A stretch of 64,000 bases of DNA from Aphanomyces cochlioides. Taxonomy: Eukaryota > Oomycota > Saprolegniomycetes > Saprolegniales > Verrucalvaceae. Each line of letters opens with the position of its first letter. Position 1 is the first letter of the stretch. The position numbers and the translations under genes were made by a program. The stretch covers positions 620,001 to 684,000 of the forward strand of contig JAHQRK010000004.1 of the NCBI GenBank assembly GCA_019828595.1, read 5' to 3'. Shown in pieces: positions 25,461-38,230 of this stretch. Below the pieces are notes generated by a model. The model was not told the DNA's origin. It did no database searches and saw only the letters and a program-made list of their open reading frames with translations.

Positions 25461-26610
25461 GGATTTCACACTGTTATACTTAATATTTTCTTATCACAAT
25501 AACCTCCCAAAATCAATATGTATTTTTTGGTAACCCTCAAATTTAATCTATCTCTTTCCGGCTAGAGTCGACAAGAAGCAGACGTTCTCGCCACTGGACA
25601 CGGCCATTCTTCGGCTTGCTTCGACCTCCTTCCTCTACAGATCCACACGAATGCACCATCACAACTTGGAGCGTCGATTCGTTATCAAAGACATGAGATG
25701 TCCCAACGTCGATAGTCTCAGTCTGACAAGTTCGTCACTGCATATTGGTTTCAACCACTCAACCACATCGTTTCCAACTCCCGACGTACTGCATGCATTC
25801 TCCTGATAAAACGTATTGAGCTGTGTATGTTGCCCTCAAACTCTCGTCGAGAGGCGCGCGTAGTAATAATATATCATGCTCGAATGTCTAACTCCTTGCC
25901 CGAGAAAGTCCTGCCTGTGACGAACTTTGACATTGTCGCGGACATGATGAAATGACGCAAGTAAGCTTGGCACGATTTGAGCAAAAAGTGGCACGATTTT
26001 GGCACGATCGTGAGATCTACCCGACAACCACCAGCGAGTCTGGCAAACTTGAATTGTGCCAAGTCGACGGGCATCTCGAATTTCAAGCAAAGATCATGCT
26101 TGAATCACACGTTCCCATTGAAAGTGACCTTGTATGGTTTGTTTTGAATTACACATCCATTTCCCCATGTGGCAGAGCACACCAGCCCACGGTTTGAAGT
26201 GGTCAGTAAAGCACAGCGACCATGCTGTCAACAATGGAGAGTCGTCGCCGACAGTCAATGAAGACGCCAGCGAAATCCATGTCTGTACCTAGAAAGCATC
26301 GCATGTCAATGCTGGAGGTATCGTTCTCATGCAAGTTTGTGTGGGCAAAATGTGAATGCAACCTTTGGCAGAGGTACATTTCGTCGTCCCACGGTCGACA
26401 TTTCACCTTGGAAATTTCTGCCATGAGATCCTTTTCGGTTGGTCGTGAGTGAGAAAAACACGTAGTGTGTCCAATCGGAGAAAGCCATGATTAGGATAAA
26501 CCCATATCCAGTGTGATTATCCCAAACGGAACAAGTCCACTTGCACGATTGTCGTATTTCGTTTCTTTCTGCGACTTGTCAGAAAGGACGGGAGAGCTGC
26601 GAGAGTGACG
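25461..26610. other. Intergenic stretch, no confident gene
   Basis: Short frames on both strands (for example - strand near 25560-25733 and 26203-26424) look partly protein-like but match nothing I recognise and lack clear starts. The motif tggcacgat occurs three times within 25968-26010 and again near 43.07 kb. Confidence 0.4.
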
Positions 26611-29600
26611 ATGGCCGGGCTGGACCTCGGCGATGCAGAAAAGCTATGGATTGAGTGGATGCTACGAATTACAAGGTAAGATGAAGTGACTGCTCATACG
26701 AATGACAGGGAATTTGTCGCTCTAGCTTGCTGTCCGCGATCGGATGTGTGTACATTTTGGCGCGTTTCTTCCGACGAACGTCTCGCAGCAAAGATATATC
26801 GTTCGTCCTCGTTACTGCCCTTGCAGGATTTGAACTCGTGATTGCGATTGCAAAGTTCCCAGCGCTAAGTTTCCTCAATTTTGACAAGGTGGAAGGCGGA
26901 TACAAGCTCGTTCAGGAGGGAATGGGAACGATGTGCTATGTCCAAGCATATTTGCTCGACGTGTTCATGTTCCAAGGTGAGACGTATTTGATCTCTCTTT
27001 CTGAATAGATCGATAGCTCTTTTGTGGAACGCTTGCATGGCGTATAACCTCCTCCGATGGGTAGTTTATCGAGATGGCGATGACAAACTACGTGCGCGAT
27101 TCTGGGTTTACTTCTTTGCAACATCATTGTTCTCGGTCCTTTGGGGTCTTTCGGCTGCATTGCCTATCTGGCCGTCAAGTATCAATGGAGGAGGCCGCGT
27201 GAATCTCTTCGGTTATGCCAAGTTTTTCTGCTGGATGCAAGACACGAAGTACTTTATGTATCGCTACTTTCCGTTCCTTGTGCTCACATTGGTCTTTATC
27301 GTTGCGGTTATGATAAAAATCCACCGTGTCATTCGCTCCCGCGCTAAATTGTACGATAATCACTGTCCACAGTATTTCAAACTGATTGTTCCTAGGGGAG
27401 TGTCAATGCTTCCATCAACTTCCAACGATCTTGTGACGAAGATTCAGCATCGACTTGTACTATATACAATGGGCTATTTAGTCCTCTACACACCAATTAC
27501 AGTGTACCGAAGTATGGCTTGCTCCGAACTCGCCAGAGTCATCTGATGTCATTCCTCTAGTGATCGCTGCTGCGTCTGTTGAGACAGCTGCGAATTTGAC
27601 AGCTCTCGCCGTAATTTCCCAGGCCTTGTTGAATCTTCAAGGTACATCCTTATACAAAAGAAAATTTCACGATTGACAGGATTTGTCAATGCCGTGATTT
27701 ATGGAGGATTTTTGCGATCATCGAAAAATCGTTACGATTCGACGCTCTCAGACGATTTACCACCGAGTGTGGTTCTAGAAGAAACCCGTTCTGGTATCTC
27801 CAGCACGGTTCGTGGAGTAGTTGGCAACGATGTATCCATTTTCGCATCGACATTCAACATGGCTGAAGGGGCCGTACCTTCAGAAGACGAATTGGAAAAA
27901 TGGATTCCACGGGGCCACGATGTCTACGTGATAGGACTCCAGGAATGCCTCAACCTCCAGCCCATGCGACAAGCTATGGTGTCCCATCTGAAGAAAATCA
28001 ACGGCAAAGTATTTGTCGAGTATGGTCGTGAGATCGGGCGCAAGGAAACCAAACTCGGCTATCATGGCTTCATCGCAATTACCGTGTACGTGGCCTCCGA
28101 AGAAGTTCAAGCTGGACACTTTCAAATGCATCTTGAAGCTATCAGCAAAGTGAGTCGCCTTTTGCATTCCCACTCAACTCATGTTCTTAAAGGTGAACCG
28201 TGGCACGAATTTGATCGGCTTGGGCCGGGCATCAAACAAAGGTGCCGTCGGGTTTTCATTTTCCTACTACAACACGACATTTGCCGTGGTGAATTGTCAC
28301 TTGGCGTCTGACACTTCGGTATTACATTCTGGCTTGGCTCATAAATCACATATTTCATGTAGGGCAACAGTAAAATCAAAAAGCGACACCGAGATGGCAT
28401 CAATATCCTCACTGGCATGCATCTACAATCAATTGACAATGAATTTGACTGTCATTTGATGGCTCATCATACCATTTTTATGGGGGACCTCAACTACCGC
28501 CTGACTGCAAAGAGTGCGTCGCCAAAGACAATTGTGCAGATGATTGCATCTATTCTTAACACTACCCGTGAGCAAAGCGCCATGAAACGGGGTCAAGTCT
28601 TTTCGTACAATCAAATCTTGGCCAAAGGTAATGTTTCATCCAGAAGATTGCTTTGACACTACTAGATGCACTAAAATCTGAAGCGGACACGTACAATGTC
28701 GACGCGGAAGATGTTTACGTCATCGCTAATACCCCAGTCGCTTTGATAAAACCAAATGACTGTGCTGACGAACATGCGGCCACACCGTTGCGTCAAAGTG
28801 AATTGATGGAGTCGCCATTTTCAAACACGTCGAGTGTCGAAGTCACTTGGAAGACACTGATGGATCACGATGAACTCAAGCGCAGCATGGAAGATGGCGT
28901 GATCTTTCATGACTTTGATGAAGCTCGGATATCGTTTCCACCAACCTATCGCCGTGTTTTGGGCAAAATGCTCGATATGTCGTCTGTAAACCAGTGGACA
29001 CCTGCCCTTGTTTCTGAACTGTACACAACCGTCCTTGGTGACTCAAAAGTACGCGTGCCATCGTACACAGATCGCATCTTGTTCCATTCTCTTCCTGGGC
29101 TGCGCGTATGTCGAAGTTGTTTGTTCGATTGCTCATGACTATCGTAGGGCCAAATGAATTGCGTTCAATACACTAGCGCCGAGTTCATCGGCACGTCTGA
29201 CCACAAGCCAGTGTCGTGTGTGTTTGAAGCTCCTGTGGACAAAAAGTCCTTCAGCTTGATGTATATGGCCAGTGCTCGTGAAGAATCGCCCCAGTCGAAG
29301 GCAAAGACTCTGGACCATTTTACTGTGTATTTGTCCAAACTGTCTGTTCAATGGGGAGCCGCGCTGGAAACTTTTTCCATTGGAGAAGACGACGAAAGCG
29401 ATGAGAATGTGTCGAAACCTTCAAATGCCTCTCTCTCAACTGAATCAAGGTCGTCGATCCCATCAGGAATGACCATCGGTACTTGGTTGAGGAGTGTTAA
29501 GAGGACTCATTTCGTGTATTCTAGAGGGGATGCAAGTACGAAGTGTGTTCCCATTGCCATGTGAAGATGTTTTCGCTGAGGAGCGAAAACTCACTGAAGT

Positions 29601-29940
29601 CGCCGATCAACTGCTCTTGAATGCGACGTATGGAGGCGACGCGAAGTACAGATTGAAGCCGACTTGGAAAGTATCACCGTGGTCAGTCTTATCCAATCAT
29701 GGCCTCAAGCAATCGGCCGCGCTCCGATCTCGGAAGTTGATGCATGTCGCTCTCAACTTTATGTTGCCATCGGGCGCAAGTGCAGGCCAATGCGTTATCG
29801 ATTTGGGTGAGGCCAAGCGACGATTCGGCTCTCACTTCGATTTCTCCGTTGCGCTGACAATCGGCGGACGACGGACAGGGACACTGTCTGGCTCAGTGTG
29901 TATGGCAGTCGACAAAGTAAATGCTACATTAGTCTCCTAA
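26611..29940 (+). CDS. GPCR-inositol polyphosphate 5-phosphatase fusion, copy A
   Basis: The ATG at 26611 starts MAGLDLGDAEKLWIEW. Seven hydrophobic segments follow, in the style of Dictyostelium cAMP-receptor-like GPCRs. Examples are SAIGCVYILARFF, FELVIAIAKFPALSF and YFFATSLFSVLWGLSAALPI. Next comes an inositol polyphosphate 5-phosphatase domain starting FASTFNMAEGAVPSEDELEK. It has IGLQEC (catalytic Glu), GRASNKGAVGF, CHLASD, FMGDLNYRL, VPSYTDRIL and SDHKPVSCVF, so the catalytic set is complete. The C-terminal beta-rich part (SVFPLPCEDVFAEER through VALTIGGRRTGTL) may be C2-like. Introns are short, including 28150-28192 and 29106-29147. The predicted role is a membrane receptor that directly controls phosphoinositide or inositol phosphate levels. 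Confidence 0.88.
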
Positions 29941-30588
29941 AATAACTATATTTTCCTCGTCATGTCGTGGGGTTTCTATCGCATCCTCCATCTATCAAAC
30001 CATTGAGACGCTCTGCAAGTCCAATGTTCACATCCACTGTCGTAAAATGGGTGCTGTTTCGATACTCAGGTCAAATCAATCTTGTCGAGAGTCAAGAGAG
30101 GTGGGGTCGGTCCATAATTGCAACAATGTTCCTAGCTTCCTTGTCTTTCACGATCGCGGCAGGAGTCGAGTCATCGTGACAAAGCCAGGAGATCTTTCGA
30201 CATGTTGTGCTCTCTGTATATCCCTATTATAGGAAGAGATCGCGTCTTTGTGGTTTGCGAGCCATGGAACATGATTCCAGCAATAGAGAGAGGAGCAGAA
30301 AGTGTGACTTACGCCTCGCATCGCCATTCAAGCTTGACAGGCTGGATGATCGCACCTGTTGCTCTGTTGATCGCGATGCATAATTGCTTATCCTTGTGAC
30401 ATGGCTGGACTCTACTTGATTTTCAACGAAAAAACATTGAAAATTGAATAAAAATACTGTTGATTTTTAGAATAGTTGAGAAAATTGTAAAAATATTTCA
30501 TGAAATTTCTCCGATTGGTACTTTGTACGGAAAGAACGGCACACACTGGACTGCAAGACCAGCGCAGTTCACGTTCTCGCGCCCGACG
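29941..30588. other. Intergenic stretch between receptor-phosphatase copies A and B
   Basis: No gene is seen. An AT-rich segment lies at about 30420-30520, upstream of copy B, and is probably 3' UTR and promoter sequence. Confidence 0.4.
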
Positions 30589-33500
30589 ATGAATGCGACG
30601 ACATCCAACTTGACAAGCTGGGCACAAAGGCGGTTTTACTGGGCAACGTCGCCGGTAGAACATGCTGCGAACATTTGGTCCATTCGATGCACAAGGTATG
30701 CTCCACGCGCCATGTTCTCGGCTTCATGAGTGATCGTAGCATTCTCTCGACTTGTGGATGCTTGTACGTCCTCGTGCGGTTCTTTCGACGGCCCAACTAC
30801 GAGCGAAATGTTGCCATGCAGATCGTGACGACCTTAGCGGCGATTGAACTTGTGTCCTCGCTTGTCAAGTTTCCAGCGCTCTCTTTCATAGGCATGACAT
30901 ACGACGAGAGCAGGGATAAATACGTCCGAGACACCAAACAAACAGGAGAAAACGAGCTAATGTGCAGCATTCAGGCGTATCTGCTCGATGTCTTCATGAT
31001 CCAATGTACCTCATGCACCTAGGCGAGTTTCAGCTGATTGAGTTTGTGACTAGCTGTGCTTTGGAACGGCTGCATGGCGTTCAATCTCTTGCGCATGGTA
31101 GTCCACCGCGACTCTGACGAAAAGCTCCAATCGCGCTTTTGGGTCTATTTCTTCGTGACAGGGTACTTCTCCATCATCTGGGGTGCCTCTGCTGCGCTTC
31201 CAATCTGGTCTTCCGGGTGGAGCAACCGCCACAATTCGACAGCAAGAGCGAAGCGTCCTGCTTCGTCCATGTTTGGCCCATCGCGGTTCTACTGCTGGAT
31301 CGAGAGGCCCAAGTTAGTCATGTATCACTACGCTCCGTTTGTGATCCTCGTCCTCCTCTTTATTCTCTACGTTGTGGTCAAAGTTCGCAGAGTCGTCATT
31401 GCCCGAGCGCGGCGGTACAGTTTTGGCGTCGTCTGGTATGTTCTAACCTCTTGCATGTAGTGTCTCGACATTGCAAGAGTCTAGTGACGTCGTCCACCAA
31501 ATCCAGCGCCGACTAATGATCTTTGTTGTCGCCTTCCTCTGTCTATACACGCCACCGCTTGTTTATCGACGTACCTTTGCACAATCGCCATGGCATCGCT
31601 TAACTCTTGCGTAGTGCTCGAGTTCCTCTCTGACTTCTTCGAAGCTCGTGACGCAAAGCCTTTCGATCGCACTTTGTTCATGCAAGTGTTTGGCATTGTC
31701 TCTCAAATTCTCCTCAACTTGCAAGGTCCGTCCTGGCGCCGCCGCGTCGCCCTCATTCTCCATCGTTAGGTTTTGTCATCGCCGCAATCTACCGAGGATG
31801 GCAACCCGCGTTGTCAAAACCACGCAAGAATTCCATGTCCTCGGTCGATCTCCCCTCGAGTGTCTTCTTGGAAGATGTTCACTCGGCCTCATCGCATAGC
31901 TTGCCCGCCACCGACAACGACGAAGCTGTCACAATATTTGCATCGACGTTCAATATGGCTGAAGGCGCCGTGCCGTCGGAGAAGCAGTTTGATGAGTGGA
32001 TTCCACGCGGCCACGATGTGTACGTCATTGGTGTCCAAGAGTGCATGAACCTGCCGTCGTTTCGCCAAGCTCTCTCGACGCATTTGCGCAAAATCAACGG
32101 CAAAGTTTTCGTCGAGTACGGCCGTGAAATTGGCCGCACCGAGACGCGGTTGGGATATCATGGCCACATTGCCATCACCGTCTTGGTGAGCATCCAGCAT
32201 GTCCAGCATGGCCATTTCTGCATGCATCTCGAAGCGACGTCCAAAGTAAATCGCGGCAAGAGCTTGATCGGCTTGGGCCGCGCATCCAACAAAGGCGCGG
32301 TGGGCTTTGCCTTTCGTCTGTTCAATTTGACATTTGCCGTCGTGAGTTGCCACTTGGCGTCCGATCGATCGGTAAGCTTTTCTGCGTCTTTGCTCCACGC
32401 TAAGCACAAGCTCATTGTAGGGCAAGAGCGCACTCAAGAAGCGGCACCGAGATGGCACGAATATCCTCACTGGCATGCATTTGCAGTCGATTGACAATGA
32501 GTTTGATTGCCACTTGATGGCGCATCATACCATCTTCATGGGGGATCTCAACTACCGCCTCACTGTCAAGGAAGCGTCGCCAAATCGCATTCTCAACATG
32601 ATCACTGCCGTCGTGAAGAACAGTCAAGACAACAGTGCCATGAAGCGTGGCCAAGTCTTCACTCACAGCCAACTCCACTCCAAAGGTATGTCGACGCCGC
32701 ATGTCCATTGAGTCGTCGCTTACATGTTCATTAGGTTCGCGAGAGGAATCCGCCCTGGACCATGACAATGATCGTTCCGTCTATCATTTGGCCAACTCGC
32801 CAGCGGCGTCGTTCAACCCACGCATTCGTGCTTTAACAGCGCCATCACAAGAATCAAAAGACTTGAGCGATGGACTGGATTCGACCTTCTCGGACAACTC
32901 GAGCTTCACCGACGTGTCTTGGAAATCGCTCTTGGACCACGATGAGCTCCATCACAGCATGACGGACGGCGTCATCTTTCACGAATTCGACGAAGCCAAG
33001 ATCTCGTTTGCCCCCACGTATCGTCGAGCTGTGGGTAAAATGCTCGACATTGTCTCGACGACGCCGTGGACGGTCGCGCAAACGAACGAGCTCTACACAA
33101 CGATCCTGAAGAGCGGCGAGAAGCGCGTGCCTTCCTACACGGATCGTATCTTATTTCACTCGCTTCCTGGCGTTCGGGTACATCGTAGCTCTTTTTATCG
33201 TCGCTTAATGCGTCGCGTAGGATCGACTGGCGTGCGTACAGTACACCAGCGCCGAGTGCGTCGACACTTCCGATCACAAGCCCGTCTCGTGTGTGTTTGA
33301 GGTCCTCGTCGACAAAGACGTTCCTCGACGGCCTGACCCCATGCACATTGAGGATCCTCCCCGAGAAATACCAAGTCTCAAGCTCTTGACCGTACAATTC
33401 TCCAAGCTCACACTCACATGGGGAGCTGCCCTCGAGAAGTTTGTCAGTGAAGATGATGACGACGAAGACGACGATAGCAATGAATCCCGCCACGGCCTTG

Positions 33501-34010
33501 CACCACCAGTTGATTCGAATGCGACCGACATGACCGCCTCGATCACATCGTCGCGCCCTGCATACTTGCGAGGTATGACTCGGAATCTCTGCTCCATTGG
33601 ATTTACAGTTGCAATTAGATGGACTACGACTCTGAAGTGTCTTTCCCCTCCCTTGTGAGGATGAATTTGCAGAAGAGCGCAAGCTCGCTGAGATCGCCGA
33701 CTTGCTTCATCATCAAACGGGGCAACCGAGGAGGCACATGCCGTCTTGGAAAGTCAGTGCGTGGTCGCACGTTGCAGACAACGGTTTGAAGCAGTCGGTC
33801 GTGTTGTCCAGGCTGCGGAGACAGCTCCACGTCGCTCTTAATTTCGTCTTGCCGTCGGGGGGACCAGCTGGTCAATGCGTTGTTAGTCTAGCCGATCCTG
33901 CGATCCGTCATGGCCGTCGTGTCGATTTCATAGCCACGCTCAGCATTGGCGGGCGCCGGACGGGTGAATTGAGTGGGAAAGTAAGTTTAACCATCGACAA
34001 GATGTTGTAA
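30589..34010 (+). pseudogene. GPCR-inositol polyphosphate 5-phosphatase fusion, copy B (in-frame stop near C-terminus)
   Basis: The ATG at 30589 is followed by a longer N-terminus than in A (MNATTSNLTSWAQRRFYW). The seven-helix part matches (ILSTCGCLYVLVRFFRRPNY, SVLWNGCMAFNLLRMVVHRD). The phosphatase part has FASTFNMAEGAVPSEKQFDE, IGVQEC, GRASNKGAVGF, FMGDLNYRL, VPSYTDRIL and SDHKPVSCVF. No intron splits ATSKVNRG at 32245, unlike A, C and D. In the last exon the codon aligned with Arg before SVFPLPCEDEFAEE is TGA (33633-33635), where A has CGA. This would remove the final beta-rich domain and leave the phosphatase intact. The frame beyond the stop is open to 34010. It could be a functional truncated gene, a young pseudogene or a base-call error. 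Confidence 0.78.
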
Positions 34011-34681
34011 TTTCACCTTTATCTATCGCTTCAGGCCATCTTCTCCGCGTCATTAGTCCTCCAAGCAGAGAGTCCACGTCGTGCTGCACTTCTCGCCATG
34101 ACGTGGCATCCCCACGAGACATTTCTTACACATATCACTCAGTTACTGCATCAGACCTGGCAAGTCACCATCCATGAATACCGTAAATGCAGCCACTACG
34201 AAAACCTTCATAATTTCATTACTTGTATATATTTATACTAATTAAATATTAAAATAGAAACCTTTATACATATCCTAAGCTATTTCGGTTGTAAGATATT
34301 CTATAATAACACATATTTGTTATTATTTATATATTCATTGTTATAATTAATGCATTTCAAAAGAAAGTTGGCCTGGTGGCAGATGACTCGCATGGCTGTT
34401 GGAGGCGGATGGAAGGCTGGAAGCGATGGACGTGAGGGAAGATTGGATGGTTTGCATTGTATTCGAGGCAAAATGCGCGTTGAACGATGGATTGACAACG
34501 ACAACGACCTTGCAATGAACAGATCCCAATCTGTCGTTGGACCGAGTGGATTGCAGATCTGCACTGAACTGGAAAGAGATGCAGGATCTGCACACTTTTC
34601 AGTTCCAGAGTTGGCCCCAAGGAGCTGCAAGCCACTGCGACAAGAATGGACGAGATGCATTCTAGATATTCACATCGTCAC
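34011..34681. other. Intergenic stretch between copies B and C
   Basis: AT-rich to about 34350. An open frame at 34350-34685 (+) has no recognisable domain and overlaps the presumed promoter of copy C. I see no supported gene. Confidence 0.4.
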
Positions 34682-37600
34682 ATGACAGAAGGACATGCGT
34701 GGATCCCAGGGCGGCCTCTTGGACAGTCAGAACTCGTCGCGATCGACTGGTCCGTCCGGACATCCAGGTACGAGTCTCTCATCCCCGAACAACGACCCTC
34801 ACGTGAGCTCCATGCAGTACGCTGTCGGCTCTAGGATGTCTCTTTATCCTCTTTCGATCGTACTTTCGGCCCAAGCACGAGCGCGATGTCTCGATGATGC
34901 TTGTTGCCGCTCTCGCTGGGATCGAGCTTGTATCATCGATGGTCAAACTTCCCGCGCTTCAGTTTGTCGACTTGGTCTTCGATCCGAGCGACCACGACTA
35001 CAAGATCAGTCCCAACCAGACGCGGTCCAAGGAAACGATGTGTCAAGTCCAGGGGTACTTGCTCGACGTCCTCTCGTTGCACGGTTTGTTAATTTGCTCC
35101 TCGTTGTTCTTACTCGATCGTGTAGCGGTGCTGTGGAATGGGTGCATGGCCTTCAACTTGCTGCGGTGGGTCGTCTACCGCGACGCCGAGGAGAAACTCG
35201 AGTCGCGCTTTTGGATCTACTTTTTCGCGACGTCGTTCTTCTGCGTCTTGTGGGGCGTCACGGGAGCAATTCCCATGTGGAGAGACGACGACGGACCTCG
35301 CGGCACTCTCTTTGGTTTCTCGCGCTACTTTTGCTGGATGCGCTTCCCAAACTCGATCCTGTACCGGTACATTCCATTCGTCGCTCTCACGCTTGTCTTT
35401 ATCGTCGCTGTCGTTGTCCATGTTCGTCGCGTCGTGCTGAACCGAGCGCGGAGGTACTCTCGACTATGTCTGACTCGTGTTGAGGCGGCTGCGTTCGTAG
35501 GTTTTCCATGTCGCCCGCGTCTGAAGGCCTTGTGAGCTCGATCCAGCGCCGCCTTTGTCTTTATGTCTGTGTCTTTGTCTGTCTGTACACTCCCGCGATC
35601 ATCTACCGAAGTACTCGATGCAGAAACGATATCATGAGCTCACGCGATGGCGTAGTCTTGGAAGCTGCCGTCGAAAGCTCCGACAAGAATACATGGGATG
35701 GCCATGGATCCAAGAAAGACCAAGGAAACAGCTCGTGGCATCGCAATTCGACCGCGTCGTCGGGAAACATTACCTTCGCCGATGGATCACGTCAAGGCCA
35801 CGACCACGACCATGCCCACGCGACGGGTCTCCAAGTGTTTGGCATCATTGCCCAAGTTCTCATCAATCTCCAAGGTAGAATGGACTCTTCTCCATGATGC
35901 GGGATGTTCAGTCTTCTGCGGTAGGATTCATCATCGCCGTGCTTTCTCATCATAAGAAATCGCCGCCACGCAAGAATTCCATCGCCGTGTCATCCATGGC
36001 GAACACGCCGAGTGTCTTCTTGGAAGAGATGCACTCGAGTCGATCCGGGCTCAGTCGCTCCAACTCTGGCGTGAAGGAAAGCGTGTCCATCTTCGCATCG
36101 ACGTTCAATATGGCGGAAGGCGGCGTGCCGGACGCCGACGCCCTTCAGCAGTGGATTCCAGCGGGCCATGACGTCTACGTCATTGGCGTCCAAGAGTGCT
36201 TGAACGTCTTGGCGATGCGTCAAGCCATCGCGACGCATTTGCAAGTGATCCACGGCAAGATGTATGTCGAGTACGGCCGTGAAATTGGCCGCCGCGAAAC
36301 CAAACTTGGTTTTCATGGCCATATCGCTGTCACCGTCTACGTCGCTGTCGACGAAGTCCAAGAGGGCCATTTCCACATGCATCTCGAAGCGATTAGCAAG
36401 GTCGATCGACTGCAGACGACACGCATTTGGCTAAAAGTCGTCGTAGGTCCACCGCGGCGTCAACTTGATCGGTCTCGGGCGTGCCTCCAACAAAGGCGCA
36501 GTCGGGTTTGCCTTCCGCTTCTTGAACACAACGTTTGCCGTCGTGAACTGCCACCTCGCGTCCGATCCATCGGTAGACTGCCGTCGTCTCTAGCTCCATG
36601 ACGTCTTGTCGTCCTGTAGACAAAGAAGAGCAAGATGAAGAAGCGGCATCAAGATGGCTCGAATATTCTCTCCGGCATGAGTTTACAGTCGATCGACAAC
36701 GACTTTGACTGCCACTTGATGGCGCACCACACGATTTTCATGGGAGATCTCAACTACCGTCTCTCGGCGCGCGAAGCATCGGCCGAGAAGATCCTCCGCA
36801 TCATCACGACGGCCGTCAACAGCAATGTTGAGATCCGATCGTCACGCCAGACGACGCAAGCAACAAGCGAGCCAACAAAGCCGTGGCTCGACGCGATGAT
36901 CTTGCAGCCGACGGACCACGAGACGCTCTGTCTCGAGTCGGATGGGCTCTACGTGCTCACAAACTCACCGCAAGCATTGACACGCCAGCAACTTGGTCCA
37001 ATTGTCGTGACGGATCCTGTCTTGGGGAGCGGGTGCGATGTCATGCCGTCGCCGTTTTCAACCTCGTCGACGCCAAGCGCGGAAGAAATGACGTGGATGA
37101 CGCTGTTGGAGCATGACGAACTGAAGCGCAGCATGGCGGACGGCGTCGTCTTTCATGAGTTTGACGAAGCGAGGATCACGTTTGCACCGACGTACCGCCG
37201 TGTCCTCGGCAAGGACATGGACATGACGAACGAATTGACGTTGGCACAAGTCTCCCAGCTCTACACGACCGTCTTGGGCGATGGCAAAGTTCGAATTCCA
37301 TCGTACACCGACCGCATCTTGTTTCACTCGCTCCCTGGACTGCGGGTACGTCGCCGCCTCTCTCTACCACCGTCGTCTGACGCTCCGTCGTCTGTAGGAT
37401 CGCATGACTTGCTTGCAGTACTTCAGCACGGAATGCATTGGCACGTCGGATCACAAGCCAGTCTCGTGCGTCTTTTGCGTCGTGGTGGACAAACCGCTGT
37501 CGCCCCTCAAGGCAACAGCGTCGCCTCACCATCACGTGCCGTTGTACGCGTCGCCGCGGTCTTTGAGAGCGCAGCTCCCTGTCAACTTGTTCACGGTGCA

Positions 37601-38230
37601 GTTCTCGAAACTGAATGTGCAATGGGGGCCTTCTCTCGAGACGTACATGTCTGAGAGCGACGAAGACAGCATCAATTCGACGCACATGTTGGTGAGCAAA
37701 GACGAGCCGTTCGACTCGGTTGCTAGCGACGTCTCTCGCGCGACGACTGCGTCGGCGAGCCCAACCAAGGTGGACCTCGCTCTCGGTAAGGCTCTCTACT
37801 TCCATGGCCAGGTTTCTGACGATGTCATGCAGATGTGCTTCGTGTCCGCAGTGTCTTCCCCCTCCCATGTGAAGACGAGTTTGCCGAGGAGCGCAGGCTT
37901 GTCGAACTTGCCGACCATTTGCTCTTCACGTCGAACGCGAGAGGCAAGCTCAAACCGACGTGGAAGCTCAGCGTGTGGCGTGTGCTCTCCCAGAACGGGC
38001 TCAAGCAAACCGTGGTGCTCCCGAAAGATTGCAGCCGGCGACAACTCCACGTCGCGCTGAGTTTTGTCCTCCCGTCGGGCGACTCGGCTGGGCAATGCGT
38101 CATTAGTTTGGCCGACGCCAGTCGTCGTCCTGGCCGCAAGGTCGACTTCGCCGTCGCGCTCACCGTCGGAGGGCGAAGGACGGGCGAGCTCACTGGCAAA
38201 CTCACATTCGCCGTCGATAAAACCCCGTAG
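34682..38230 (+). CDS. GPCR-inositol polyphosphate 5-phosphatase fusion, copy C
   Basis: The ATG at 34682 (or in-frame 34646) leads through ELVAIDWSVRTS to TLSALGCLFILFRSYFRPKH across an intron. The receptor half then runs as in copy B. The loop before the last receptor helix holds a long polar insert rich in His/Asp (GHDHDHAHATG) that the other copies lack. The phosphatase domain has FASTFNMAEGGVPDADALQQ, IGVQEC, GRASNKGAVGF, FMGDLNYRL, IPSYTDRIL and SDHKPVSCVF. The conserved block MKRGQVF that follows the GDLNYR region in A, B and D is missing and replaced by unrelated Ser/Thr/Gln-rich sequence. The C-terminal domain (SVFPLPCEDEFAEERRLVEL to LTVGGRRTGELTGKL) is intact. Introns include 36401-36446 and 37346-37397. 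Confidence 0.86.

Noticed and set aside
25836..26424. Several short frames on both strands between PSMG2 and copy A
   Set aside because: They conflict with each other, lack family signatures, and sit beside dispersed tggcacgatt motifs.
34350..34685. 111-residue + strand frame before copy C
   Set aside because: Low similarity to anything known, and it overlaps the copy C promoter and start.
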